Source: SCGC-AAA076-P13 sp964613455 (GTDB lineage Bacteria > Pseudomonadota > Gammaproteobacteria > Magnimaribacterales > D2472). Taken from it: 56,411 bases of DNA. This document shows positions 1-7,935 of this stretch, piece by piece (the first letter of the stretch is position 1; every line of letters begins with the position of its first letter). The notes under the pieces were generated by a model, which made no database searches, had not been told where the DNA came from, and saw only the letters and a list, made by a program, of their open reading frames with translations. The stretch covers positions 1 to 56,411 of the forward strand of contig CAZTGS010000005.1 in NCBI GenBank assembly GCA_964613455.1, read 5' to 3'. The position numbers were made by a program, and so were the translations under genes.

Positions 1-40
1 CAGTAAAGTTAGGATCACAATGCCCTGATATCATTGACAT
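1..40 (-). CDS. Start of a serine hydrolase (beta-lactamase/esterase family), cut by window edge
   Basis: The minus strand has an AGGAGG ribosome site at 49-54, then 8 bases, then ATG at 38-40. Thirteen codons are visible and read MSMISGHCDPNFT. The G-x-CDP-x-F pattern close to the N-terminus is typical of the penicillin-binding-protein-like serine hydrolases of the EstB/class C beta-lactamase type, where a similar word opens the protein. The active-site SxxK lies outside the window, so the assignment rests on a short motif only. The gene starts 24 bases after tRNA-Phe with no terminator between, so it may share the tRNA transcript. Confidence 0.5.
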   Translation of the reverse strand, partial: MSMISGHCDPNFT

Positions 41-63
41 ACTTGGGACCTCCTACAAATAAA

Positions 64-139
64 TGGTGGCCTGAGGTAGAATCGAACTACCGACACAAGG
101 ATTTTCAATCCTTTGCTCTACCGACTGAGCTATCAGGCC
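64..139 (-). tRNA. pheT: tRNA-Phe (GAA)
   Basis: A 76-base cloverleaf on the minus strand. The acceptor stem pairs GGCCTGA with TCAGGCC, the discriminator base is A and the CCA end is encoded. The anticodon stem AAGGA/TCCTT closes the loop TTGAAAA, giving anticodon GAA for phenylalanine. The T arm reads GGTAG-TTCGATT-CTACC. The gene lies between the FAD oxidoreductase and a serine hydrolase start and has its own promoter at 153-181. The symbol only means tRNA-Phe; copy number in the genome cannot be judged. Confidence 0.97.
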
Positions 140-152
140 AATGTGAAACTGG

Positions 153-181
153 ATTATAGAAAAGATTCGACCCAATGTCAT
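153..181 (-). promoter_or_regulatory. Sigma-70 promoter for tRNA-Phe
   Basis: On the minus strand a -35 element ATGACA (176-181) and a perfect -10 TATAAT (153-158) are separated by 17 bases. A start near 146 would give a leader of only about 7 bases before the mature tRNA at 139. Position and match are as expected for a stable-RNA promoter. Confidence 0.7.
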
Positions 182-203
182 TAAGATTAGTAATTGTAAT
201 TAA

Positions 204-2801
204 TTAAGCTCGAACCTTTCCATTGGTAGGATCGTATAGCGATCCTTTGCCAACGATTTGAACAGTCATAGGGTATATACCATCACCGTTCTCGTTAAAG
301 TATTCCAGTAATAATGATTTTCCTGGAATTGCAATATTTTTAGGTAAGTAACCCATAACCACATGTTTTTTCAGAGATGGGCAATATGACATACCAGTAC
401 TATAAGATCTCCTTCCTTTGCTATCTATTGGTACTTCTCCTGTAGCTGGATCAACAATTGGTGAGTTACCCAAAGGATAACGCGTCTTACCGGATACATT
501 CAGATCGTCAATTGTCATAGTGCATAGAATTGCACTTGGTTCTTCTTCACGATGAGAGAGATGGGCTGCTTTCCCATGAAAATCTGCTTTTTTTACTAAG
601 CCTCTTTGAATAGCTGACTCGCAAGCATTATAGTCGCTCTCTAAATCTGCACCTTGAAGTCGAAAACTCTTTTCAAGACGACGGCTATTAGCATAAGTTT
701 CAATCCCAACAGGGACAACACCAACTTCAAGAAGAGAGTCATAAAGTGCTAGACCTTCTTCACTATCGTTATTCAAGTATATTTCCCAGCCGCTTTCACC
801 AACATAGGATATTCGGGCTGCCCAGACATCAATCTTTTTTCCGCCAGATAAATTAAGTGTTAGATATTTTGCAGTAGCAAAAGGAAAATTTTCTATACTA
901 ACTTCACTGGGGTCAACAAAATGACCTAAAGCATCTTTTGCTTTTGGCCCCCATAATCCTAAAGTCGCTATATCATGAGTCCTAATATTAATATTTGCTT
1001 CTAACCCCATATCATCTCGATAATTACGCAATGTAACCCAATCTCGATTACCATCAGCTCCACCAGTTACTATTCGGTAACGGTCTGAGCCTAGGCGAGA
1101 GATGGTAAGGTCCGCATGAACTCCACCGTCTTCATCTAGAAAATTAGTATAAATAACTCGACCTTCTGCAGTATTATCGCCAACCTTCGCTACAGAAAGA
1201 TATTCCAACATACGTTCTGCATCTTTACCTTCAATATCCATAATTGGGAAATGTGACAGGTTAATCATTCCAACTGAGTCACTCATAGCAAGATGTTCTG
1301 CATTAGAAATTTCGTATGGCACATGACGTCGATCCCACTCATTTTCTCGAACCGGGATATCTTTTAAAAAATTGGCAAGTTTTTCTCGATTACTTTCATA
1401 AGCAAAGGCACGTTCCCAGCCAGCAACCTCATTATCGAAATAACCTCCAAGTTCCTTTTCTCTTGAATAAAAAGGACTTACATATATTTCTCTATGACTA
1501 ATGTATGGCTCTCTTGGATGAACAGCAGGAGTGTAAATAGTTTGAGAATTCTCATATGATCTTGATTTAACAAATTCCTTTTCTTTTTGCACAGGGTAAA
1601 ATCTATCAATATTAAATGAGTGCATGTCTACTTGAGTTTTACCATTTACCATTAATTCTGCACAAAGTCTTGCACATGCTGGGCCATCCTTAACCCACAC
1701 AGCCTCACATAACCAAAATCCTCTAACTTCAGGACTTTCGCCGATCAATGATCCAGCATCTGGAGTTACTGATAACAATCCATTAAACGAACTTTTCTCA
1801 TCCCAGCCTAACTCAGCAAGTATAGGTGTTGTCTCGAATGCTTTTTCTAGAGGTTCTGCTATTTCTTCAAGCTCTAGATATCTCATTGAATCAGAGCCCA
1901 TCGTTTTTTCAGGATTACCAATATCTTCTGGATCAACCATTCGAGGATCTTTATCTTCATAAAAACCCCATTCAAGCATACCTCCATGAAGTCTTCCTGT
2001 ATCCCTTACATAAGCTGAATTTCCTTGATCACGAAGTAGGGGGTAAACAAGCAACTCTTCCGTTCCTTGAATTTCTGGAAGCGGTCCAAAAAATAATAAA
2101 GGATGCTCTACTGGCATTAATGGAATTGGAACACCAGCCATATTTCCCATAAGAGGACCCCAAATTCCAGATGCAATAATAACTTTGTTAGTTTTAATTA
2201 GTCCCTTATCTGTCTTTACTCCAGTTATATGACCGTTCTCAATTTCAAAACCAACAGCAGGCGTATCAGTATATGTAGTTAATGCTCCTTTCTCTTTCGC
2301 ATGCTCAACGGCAAAGTTAACCACATCTTGTGAGCGAGGAGTTACTAAACCAGCATCTGGATCCCACATCGCACCTCGTATAGACTCTTCATCCAATAAA
2401 GGAAACTTTTCCTTAGCCTCAGATGCAGAAATCAATCTAACATTAGTTCCGAAAGCTTTACCTGATTCCACTTTACGTTTGAGTTCTTCCCAACGAGCAT
2501 CATCATCTTTTCGACAAATTTCAAGGCCTCCTTTCTTAAGAAAGAAGCCATTTTCTTCATAAAATTTTCTACTAAAATCTGTTGCCCAACAGCCTAATTT
2601 ATCGTGAGTTGTATTGTAGACAAAATCAGAAGCATGAGCGGTAGATGCTATGTCTGAAGGAATTATGGTGGACTTCTCCAAGCCTATGATATTTTTTTGG
2701 CCAAGTTCTGTAAGCCAATATGCAAGCATGGATCCTACTATGCCGCCTACACCAACAATTACTACCTCAGCCTCAGTAGGAAAAATCTTTTTATTTTGCA
2801 T
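204..2801 (-). CDS. FAD-dependent oxidoreductase with GcvT domains (dimethylglycine/sarcosine dehydrogenase-like)
   Basis: An 865-residue protein with the layout of dimethylglycine/sarcosine dehydrogenases: an N-terminal DAO-type FAD domain (GVGGIVG dinucleotide motif at 17-23), a middle domain, then a GcvT tetrahydrofolate-binding aminomethyltransferase half from about residue 430. His56 in STAHASD sits where the family carries the histidine covalently linked to FAD (family knowledge; alignment by eye). In the GcvT half, GGVHADLTISR keeps the aspartate expected near the folate. The likely reaction is oxidative N-demethylation of a secondary or tertiary amine with transfer of the C1 unit to tetrahydrofolate. 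The substrate cannot be read from sequence: glycine-betaine breakdown products are plausible, and no pathway partner lies beside it. It appears monocistronic; ATG start, with a candidate promoter at 2843-2871. Confidence 0.85.
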   Translation of the reverse strand: MQNKKIFPTEAEVVIVGVGGIVGSMLAYWLTELGQKNIIGLEKSTIIPSDIASTAHASDFVYNTTHDKLGCWATDFSRKFYEENGFFLKKGGLEICRKDDDARWEELKRKVESGKAFGTNVRLISASEAKEKFPLLDEESIRGAMWDPDAGLVTPRSQDVVNFAVEHAKEKGALTTYTDTPAVGFEIENGHITGVKTDKGLIKTNKVIIASGIWGPLMGNMAGVPIPLMPVEHPLLFFGPLPEIQGTEELLVYPLLRDQGNSAYVRDTGRLHGGMLEWGFYEDKDPRMVDPEDIGNPEKTMGSDSMRYLELEEIAEPLEKAFETTPILAELGWDEKSSFNGLLSVTPDAGSLIGESPEVRGFWLCEAVWVKDGPACARLCAELMVNGKTQVDMHSFNIDRFYPVQKEKEFVKSRSYENSQTIYTPAVHPREPYISHREIYVSPFYSREKELGGYFDNEVAGWERAFAYESNREKLANFLKDIPVRENEWDRRHVPYEISNAEHLAMSDSVGMINLSHFPIMDIEGKDAERMLEYLSVAKVGDNTAEGRVIYTNFLDEDGGVHADLTISRLGSDRYRIVTGGADGNRDWVTLRNYRDDMGLEANINIRTHDIATLGLWGPKAKDALGHFVDPSEVSIENFPFATAKYLTLNLSGGKKIDVWAARISYVGESGWEIYLNNDSEEGLALYDSLLEVGVVPVGIETYANSRRLEKSFRLQGADLESDYNACESAIQRGLVKKADFHGKAAHLSHREEEPSAILCTMTIDDLNVSGKTRYPLGNSPIVDPATGEVPIDSKGRRSYSTGMSYCPSLKKHVVMGYLPKNIAIPGKSLLLEYFNENGDGIYPMTVQIVGKGSLYDPTNGKVRA

Positions 2802-2842
2802 TATTAAGATCCTGTTTCTCTTTAATTTTTAGAATGAAAGGG

Positions 2843-2871
2843 ACTATATTTAGATAATATGGATTGTTCAA
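2843..2871 (-). promoter_or_regulatory. Candidate promoter for the FAD oxidoreductase
   Basis: Minus-strand -35 TTGAAC (2866-2871) and -10 TATAGT (2843-2848) are 17 bases apart, giving a leader of about 35 bases to the ATG at 2801. It lies in the longest gene-free stretch of the window (2802-3067), which is very A+T-rich. I see no small gene, terminator or riboswitch fold in the rest of that stretch. Confidence 0.4.
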
Positions 2872-3067
2872 ATTTTGCTACCTTGTGAATATAAACTACT
2901 AAAATTAGACTCTATTTTTTTTGCTTTGTAAATCAAAATATTTGAAGATTCAAGAAGAATAAAATGGACTCAAATTTTAGTATCAGATTGTGTATTTTGA
3001 GGATTTCCAATCTTTAATTTGAGGTAAAAAATAATTTTGTAAAAAAGGTAAAAGGCAAATAACGATC

Positions 3068-3337
3068 TTAATCTAACGCTTTAAATCCAGAAGCCTTTTC
3101 ATAATCTTCATTGTTAAAGAATCTATCCATTTGTTCTATTAACCAGAATCTATTATCTGGATTAGACATATCAAGATGTTTCTCATTAATAAGTGTTGTT
3201 TGATGTGACTTCCATTCATCCCAAGCTTCTTGAGATACATTTTCAAGAATTTCTTGGCCTTTTGGTCCGGGCATTGGAGGAACAACAAGAGCTGTCATTT
3301 CTTTTTGGAATTTTTTGCAAAAGATTTTTTTACTCAT
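3068..3337 (-). CDS. yggX: Probable Fe(2+)-trafficking protein YggX
   Basis: An 89-residue cytoplasmic protein matching the YggX family (usually about 90 residues). It keeps the N-terminal IFCKKFQKE with the family's single conserved cysteine (Cys7), the core EAWDEWKSHQTTLINEKHLDM and a C-terminal helix with FF. YggX is linked to iron handling and protection of Fe-S proteins from oxidative damage. Its ATG overlaps the mutY stop by 4 bases (ATGA). The mutY-yggX pairing is conserved in gammaproteobacteria and makes sense because MutY is itself an Fe-S enzyme. Confidence 0.95.
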   Translation of the reverse strand: MSKKIFCKKFQKEMTALVVPPMPGPKGQEILENVSQEAWDEWKSHQTTLINEKHLDMSNPDNRFWLIEQMDRFFNNEDYEKASGFKALD

Positions 3338-4362
3338 AGTCTTTCTATTATAGTCTTAATGGGCTTAGGCAAACCAAACATATAGATATCTGTTTTACTA
3401 ATCCACTTATATTCTAAGTTTGTATCTAGATTGAAAGTATTCTCATACCATGAAATATCAATAGTCATATCTAAATCAAGGTGTGTCAGTTTATGTTTTT
3501 TGTTAATGGTTTCTTTTTCTAAAACTTTTTTATCAAATGGAGTGGAACCATTTTTAGTTTGAATCTCAAAAGGCGTCCATAAACTTTCCCAAAAAGTTTT
3601 CTCATTTTTTTTAAATAATAATACAGAGTCATCAGAACAAGCCAAAATAAAATGAATACTTTTCCTGGGCTTTATTTTCTTATTAGTTGCTTTCTTAACT
3701 TTAATAACGTCATATGCACTTAAACATGATGAATGCAGCGGGCAGACAACGCATTTAGCATCATGAATGTTACAAACTGTTGCACCAAGGTCCATTATCC
3801 CTTGTGTGTATTCAAAAATGTCATTCTTTGGAGTATGTTTTTTTGAAAGGCCCCATAAATTCTTTATTGAAGAAGACGTTGAGTTATTTTCTACCTTTTC
3901 ATACCTAGCTATAACTCTTTTAACATTAGCATCAAGTATTGGATATGACTCTTTATATGCTATAGACATAATTGCACCTGCGGTAGATTCACCGATGCCT
4001 GGTAAAGATATTATGTCTTCAAATTTTTTAGGAAAAGTATTGTTAAAATTATTTTTGATAATTTCTTTTGCTTTATATATATTTTTTGCTCTTCTATAGA
4101 AACCTAACCCTGTCCACAGGGCTAAAATATTCTCTTCGGATGCCATGGATAGAGATTTCAGATTAGGATATTTTTTTATAAAAATCTTAAAAAAAGGGAT
4201 AACAGTTTTAACCTGAGTTTGTTGGAGCATGACTTCAGAAATCCAAATTCTATATGGAGATATGTTCTTTCTCCAAGGAAGATTTTCTCTCCCATTATCC
4301 TTGTACCAAGTTGCAATATTTGAAGAAAATGAAGAGCTATCAATCTGTGAGTTAGCTTTCAT
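3334..4362 (-). CDS. mutY: A/G-specific adenine DNA glycosylase MutY
   Basis: Removes adenine mispaired with 8-oxoguanine. From the ATG at 4362 the protein has 342 residues, close to E. coli MutY (350). It shows the catalytic glutamate E43 in SEVMLQQTQV, the helix-hairpin-helix PGIGESTAGA with catalytic D144 in PILDANVKR, and the [4Fe-4S] ligands C197, C204, C207 and C213 (C-x6-C-x2-C-x5-C). The C-terminal 120 residues correspond to the NUDIX-like 8-oxoG recognition domain and are more divergent. The reading frame stays open 25 codons upstream, but homology begins at this ATG, which lies inside the gpmA stop region (11-base overlap). Confidence 0.95.
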   Translation of the reverse strand: MKANSQIDSSSFSSNIATWYKDNGRENLPWRKNISPYRIWISEVMLQQTQVKTVIPFFKIFIKKYPNLKSLSMASEENILALWTGLGFYRRAKNIYKAKEIIKNNFNNTFPKKFEDIISLPGIGESTAGAIMSIAYKESYPILDANVKRVIARYEKVENNSTSSSIKNLWGLSKKHTPKNDIFEYTQGIMDLGATVCNIHDAKCVVCPLHSSCLSAYDVIKVKKATNKKIKPRKSIHFILACSDDSVLLFKKNEKTFWESLWTPFEIQTKNGSTPFDKKVLEKETINKKHKLTHLDLDMTIDISWYENTFNLDTNLEYKWISKTDIYMFGLPKPIKTIIERL

Positions 4363-4978
4363 AAAGATTATTTTTACGCAAAACCTCTCCATTTTCATTA
4401 AATTGATATTGAATAGGAGCTCCTGTTGGTATTTCAAGCTTAACTATCTCTTCTGACGAGATGGAATCTAATTCCATGATCAATGCCCTCAAAGAGTTTC
4501 CATGTGCAGCAATCAAAATATTTGATCCATTCTTAATTTTTGGCATTATTTCTTCATTAAAGTATGGAAGAACTCTTTCTGCTGTATTCTTAAGACTCTC
4601 TCCCTCAGGCGGAGGAATATCAAAAGATCTTCTCCATATATGAACTTGTTCTTCTCCCCATTTTTTTCTAGCATCATCTTTATTAAGACCTGCAAGGCTT
4701 CCATAGTTTCGTTCATTTAAAGCTTGATTCTTTATTACATTAATATGTGTTTGGTTTATGCCTTCTAATATTATTTGACCTGTTCTTTGAGCTCTAGACA
4801 AGACTGAGGTAAACATTATGTCAAAGTTAATATCTTCTGCAGCAATTTGCTCTCCAGCAATTTTTGCCTCCAATAAACCCTTTTCTGTTAAATCTGGATC
4901 TTTCCATCCAGTGAATAAGTTTTTAGCATTCCATTCGCTTTGACCGTGCCGAACTAAAATAAGATTTCTTTTTTTCAT
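4352..4978 (-). CDS. gpmA: 2,3-bisphosphoglycerate-dependent phosphoglycerate mutase
   Basis: Interconverts 3- and 2-phosphoglycerate in glycolysis and gluconeogenesis. It has the histidine phosphatase signature LVRHGQSEWN with phospho-acceptor His11, the LFTGWKDPDLTEKG segment, LNERNYG and the second catalytic histidine in AAHGNSLRA. From the ATG at 4978 it has 208 residues, shorter than E. coli GpmA (250) and like the compact bacterial versions. A GTG six codons upstream is a possible alternative start, but homology begins at MKKRNLILVRHG. It is the first gene of gpmA-mutY-yggX. Confidence 0.93.
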   Translation of the reverse strand: MKKRNLILVRHGQSEWNAKNLFTGWKDPDLTEKGLLEAKIAGEQIAAEDINFDIMFTSVLSRAQRTGQIILEGINQTHINVIKNQALNERNYGSLAGLNKDDARKKWGEEQVHIWRRSFDIPPPEGESLKNTAERVLPYFNEEIMPKIKNGSNILIAAHGNSLRALIMELDSISSEEIVKLEIPTGAPIQYQFNENGEVLRKNNLYES

Positions 4979-5010
4979 TTTTGTATTTTGAACCACTTGT
5001 GTCTATTTTA

Positions 5011-5436
5011 ATGGATAATACGACAATGGATAAACTTATTTTTTTTCTTATTGAGCATTACTACCTTTCAGTACCACTTTTATTAGTAATTATTTTGCTG
5101 ATTATTTCTAATTCTGCAAAAGGCGGTAAAAAGATATCATCACAACAGCTAATAGAATTAACAAATAAAGATAATGCTGTTCTTATCGATTTAAGATCCT
5201 CTGATGATTACAGTAATGGTCGAATAACTGGCTCGATTAATATTCCTTTTTCAGATATTGAAGATAGATCTCATGAGATTAAATTAAATGATGATAAGTC
5301 ATTGGTATTAATTTGTGACATGGGAAGTCAGTCCGCAAATGCAGGAGAGTCATTAAAAAAACATGGATTTGATAACTCTCTAATCTTAAGTGGCGGTATC
5401 AGTCAATGGAAAATGGATAATTTACCTTTAGTCTAA
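5011..5436 (+). CDS. Membrane-anchored rhodanese-like protein (YibN type)
   Basis: About 141 residues from the ATG at 5011 (a second ATG at 5026 is equally possible). It has one strongly hydrophobic N-terminal helix (LSVPLLLVIILLIISN) followed by a rhodanese domain: DNAVLIDLRSSDDYSNGRI, ITGSINIPFSDI, and a loop LICDMGSQS with the cysteine expected in active members, ending in GGISQWKMDNLPLV. The layout matches YibN of E. coli, an inner-membrane rhodanese encoded near secB and a phosphoglycerate mutase gene. Here it is divergent from gpmA. The sulfur acceptor is unknown. It converges on ntrC with a 4-base overlap of stop codons. Confidence 0.85.
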   Translation: MDNTTMDKLIFFLIEHYYLSVPLLLVIILLIISNSAKGGKKISSQQLIELTNKDNAVLIDLRSSDDYSNGRITGSINIPFSDIEDRSHEIKLNDDKSLVLICDMGSQSANAGESLKKHGFDNSLILSGGISQWKMDNLPLV

Positions 5437-6809
5437 ATCCCTAATTCTTTCATTTTCTTTGCTAAAGTATTTCTTCCAAGACCAAGCAAAACAGCTGATT
5501 CATTTTTTTTGCCATTCGCTTGCTCTAAAGCAGCCTTAATAATAATCTTTTCTAATTTTGCATTAGCTACTGATAGTAAATCTTTATCAATTGTCGAGGC
5601 GACATTTCTTATCCAAGTATTAAAATTCTCTTCCCACGAAGACGAGGGCGATTCAGTAACTTCATAATCTTTTATTTCAGTAGGTAAATCATGCACTTTT
5701 ACATTTTGAGTAGGAGTCATCAATGCCAACCAATAGCATATATTTTCCAGCTGTCTAACATTTCCTGGCCAATTATATTGTTCGATAATATCCATAACTT
5801 CTGCAGACAAGACTCTTAATTCTTCGTCTAAAGAGTCAGAGTGATTTTTTAGAAAATATTTAGTTAAGGCATCGATATCTTCTTTTCTATCTCTTAGTGG
5901 AGGAACATCAATCTTAATAACATTCAATCGATAGTATAAGTCTTCCCTAAAAAACTTTTGTGATACAAGACTCCCAAGATTCTGATGTGTAGCAGCAATG
6001 ATTCTTACATCAACCTTTATTGGCTTATCCCCACCGACCCTATAGAACTCTTTATTTGAAAGAACTCTTAATAGTCTTGTTTGCGAATCTAGAGGCATAT
6101 CGCCAATTTCATCTAAAAATAATGTGCCGCCATTCGCTTGTTCAAACCTACCAATTCTTCTATCTACAGCTCCTGTAAATGCTCCTTTTTCATGACCAAA
6201 AAGCTCAGATTCAACAAGCTCTTTTGGTATATCAGCCATATTGAGTGCAATAAACGGCATATCATATCTAGGACTATTTTTATGAAGAGATTTTGCAATT
6301 AACTCTTTTCCAGTTCCAGATTCTCCTTGCACTAATACAGTTGCATTAGTTTTTGATAATTTCCCTATTGCTCTAAAGACTTCCTGCATAGATGCAGATT
6401 CGCCGATAATATCTGTTTTTGTTTTAGTTTTTAGTCCTTTAGTTTTTGGCTTTTTTTCTAGAGCTCTATTGATTATTTGCGAAGCTTCTTCTAGATCAAA
6501 TGGTTTGGGTATGTATTCAAAAGCGCCACCTCCGTATGAGTCGACAGCAGCCTGCATATCAGTAAAAGCAGTCATAACTATTACTGGTATTTCTTCATAA
6601 TTATCAGTGACGTGTTTTAGTAAATCATACCCAAGCATGCCTGGCATTTGAACGTCAGTAAGAATTAGATCAGGAGTTTCAATTTTTAATTGTGTTACAA
6701 CATCATCACCTGAAGAAAAAGTTTTGACATTAAACCCAGCGCTTGAAAGACTTTCCTCAAGTACAATTCGAATGGCATTATCATCATCTGCAACCCAGAC
6801 TTTATGCAC
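5433..6809 (-). CDS. ntrC: Nitrogen response regulator NtrC (sigma-54 activator)
   Basis: From the GTG at 6809 it has 458 residues. Receiver domain with phospho-acceptor D52 in LILTDVQMPG and the switch lysine in YIPKPF; AAA+ domain with Walker A GESGTGKE (162-169), the sigma-54 contact loop GAFTGA (209-214) and Walker B LFLDEI (230-235); C-terminal Fis-type helix-turn-helix ending LGLGRNTLAKKMKELGI. Phosphorylated NtrC activates sigma-54 promoters under nitrogen limitation. The GTG start is chosen because AAGGAG lies 7 bases before it, inside the end of ntrB (8-base overlap); the frame is open to a TTG at 6836, but that site has no ribosome site. Confidence 0.96.
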   Translation of the reverse strand: MHKVWVADDDNAIRIVLEESLSSAGFNVKTFSSGDDVVTQLKIETPDLILTDVQMPGMLGYDLLKHVTDNYEEIPVIVMTAFTDMQAAVDSYGGGAFEYIPKPFDLEEASQIINRALEKKPKTKGLKTKTKTDIIGESASMQEVFRAIGKLSKTNATVLVQGESGTGKELIAKSLHKNSPRYDMPFIALNMADIPKELVESELFGHEKGAFTGAVDRRIGRFEQANGGTLFLDEIGDMPLDSQTRLLRVLSNKEFYRVGGDKPIKVDVRIIAATHQNLGSLVSQKFFREDLYYRLNVIKIDVPPLRDRKEDIDALTKYFLKNHSDSLDEELRVLSAEVMDIIEQYNWPGNVRQLENICYWLALMTPTQNVKVHDLPTEIKDYEVTESPSSSWEENFNTWIRNVASTIDKDLLSVANAKLEKIIIKAALEQANGKKNESAVLLGLGRNTLAKKMKELGI

Positions 6810-7890
6810 TTTGCATCTCCTTGGTTTTTGATTCAATACTTATGGGTATTAGAATTGAAAAGGCCGTTTCTCCTTCCTTTGTTTTAAAAGAGATGGCACC
6901 GCCATGAATTCTAATAATATCTTGAGAGATAGAAAGTCCGAGACCTGAGCCAGTTTCTTTTGAAGAAACCATTGGAAAAAATACTTGATCTTGAATGCTC
7001 AAAGGTATGCCAGGACCATTATCAATGATGCTTACATCACACAATGTCCCATAGACATTTCCATTAATCGGCTGCCCAAATGCAACTCTTGATTTTATGG
7101 TTATCGATGGATTATTAGTCATCAAAAGAGCCTGTTGAGCATTTTTAACTATATTTAAGACTGCCTGAATAAATAAATTTTCATCGCCATGAATTTCTGG
7201 AATGCTTGGATCATAATCTCTAAATATTTCAAGATTTTCATATTCGTCTGCTTGGGATAATGCAAACACTTTTTCCAAAGCTGAATGTATATTAAATAAC
7301 TCTAATTTTGGTTTTGTTGCTGGCGTAAGAATTTTAGTCACAATGCTATTCAATCTTTCTGTTTCATCGATAATTATTTTTAAGAATTTCTTTGAAAAAT
7401 CATCATCCAATTTTGACGATAAAATTTGAGCACTTCCTTTGATTCCCGATAGAGGATTTTTAACTTCATGAGCAAGAGTTCTCGCTAAATTTGCTGCTAT
7501 TTTTTGAGTAGAAAAGTTTTTTGATGAATCGATAATTTTATTAAGATTATCTGTACACAACATTTCAATTATTAAGATCTTATCTAGTTCAGACCATGTG
7601 ACCGTAAGATCTGCCATTCTATTTTTTTCGTTGGGCTTTGCGAGTCTAAAATCTCTTTTTGTTATTGAAGAGCTTGATGCCATACAGTCTTTGAACAAGC
7701 TAGTTAGTTCCGCACTTGTCTCCTCTAAGAATTGATTAATAATAGGAGTTTTTTCATCCTTCTGGCCAATCCATCCATTAGATTTGGCAGAATCATTTAA
7801 CCAAATAATATTAAAACCCTCGTCCAAGACAATTACTTCAGAGGCTAGCTGATTCAATAACAAGGTCTGTATATTTTCTGTATTAACCAT
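6802..7890 (-). CDS. ntrB: Nitrogen regulation sensor histidine kinase NtrB
   Basis: A soluble two-component kinase that phosphorylates or dephosphorylates NtrC under PII control. From the ATG at 7890 it has 362 residues: an N-terminal PAS-like region (EVIVLDEGFNIIWLND), the H box LAHEVKNPLSGIKGSAQIL with His141, the N box NIVKNAQQAL, and ATP-lid boxes DNGPGIP and GSGLGLSISQDI. No membrane segments are seen, as usual for NtrB. Its only ribosome site (AAGGAG, 12 bases upstream) forms the 3' arm of the hairpin at 7901-7920. The order glnII-ntrB-ntrC copies the glnA-ntrBC operon of enterics. Confidence 0.95.
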   Translation of the reverse strand: MVNTENIQTLLLNQLASEVIVLDEGFNIIWLNDSAKSNGWIGQKDEKTPIINQFLEETSAELTSLFKDCMASSSSITKRDFRLAKPNEKNRMADLTVTWSELDKILIIEMLCTDNLNKIIDSSKNFSTQKIAANLARTLAHEVKNPLSGIKGSAQILSSKLDDDFSKKFLKIIIDETERLNSIVTKILTPATKPKLELFNIHSALEKVFALSQADEYENLEIFRDYDPSIPEIHGDENLFIQAVLNIVKNAQQALLMTNNPSITIKSRVAFGQPINGNVYGTLCDVSIIDNGPGIPLSIQDQVFFPMVSSKETGSGLGLSISQDIIRIHGGAISFKTKEGETAFSILIPISIESKTKEMQSA

Positions 7891-7900
7891 TAAGAAAATC

Positions 7901-7920
7901 GACTCCTTTTTCAAGGAGTC
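7901..7920 (-). terminator. Hairpin between glnII and ntrB (terminator/attenuator)
   Basis: A perfect 8-bp stem, GACTCCTT and AAGGAGTC, closes a GAAA tetraloop, 15 bases after the glnII stop. It is followed on the minus strand by GATTTTCTT, an imperfect U-run. It should reduce read-through from glnII into ntrBC. Its 3' arm also contains the likely ntrB ribosome site, so the folded RNA would block ntrB initiation. Confidence 0.65.
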
Positions 7921-7935
7921 GATAGTATTGAGAAA

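Noticed and set aside
2802..3067. Possible small gene or regulatory RNA in the longest gap
   Set aside because: All plus- and minus-strand frames are short and A+T-driven, and no stable G+C-containing hairpin was seen; only a promoter candidate was kept.
3334..4437. Longer mutY start at 4437
   Set aside because: The extra 25 residues have no homology and lie within gpmA; the ATG at 4362 aligns with known MutY starts.
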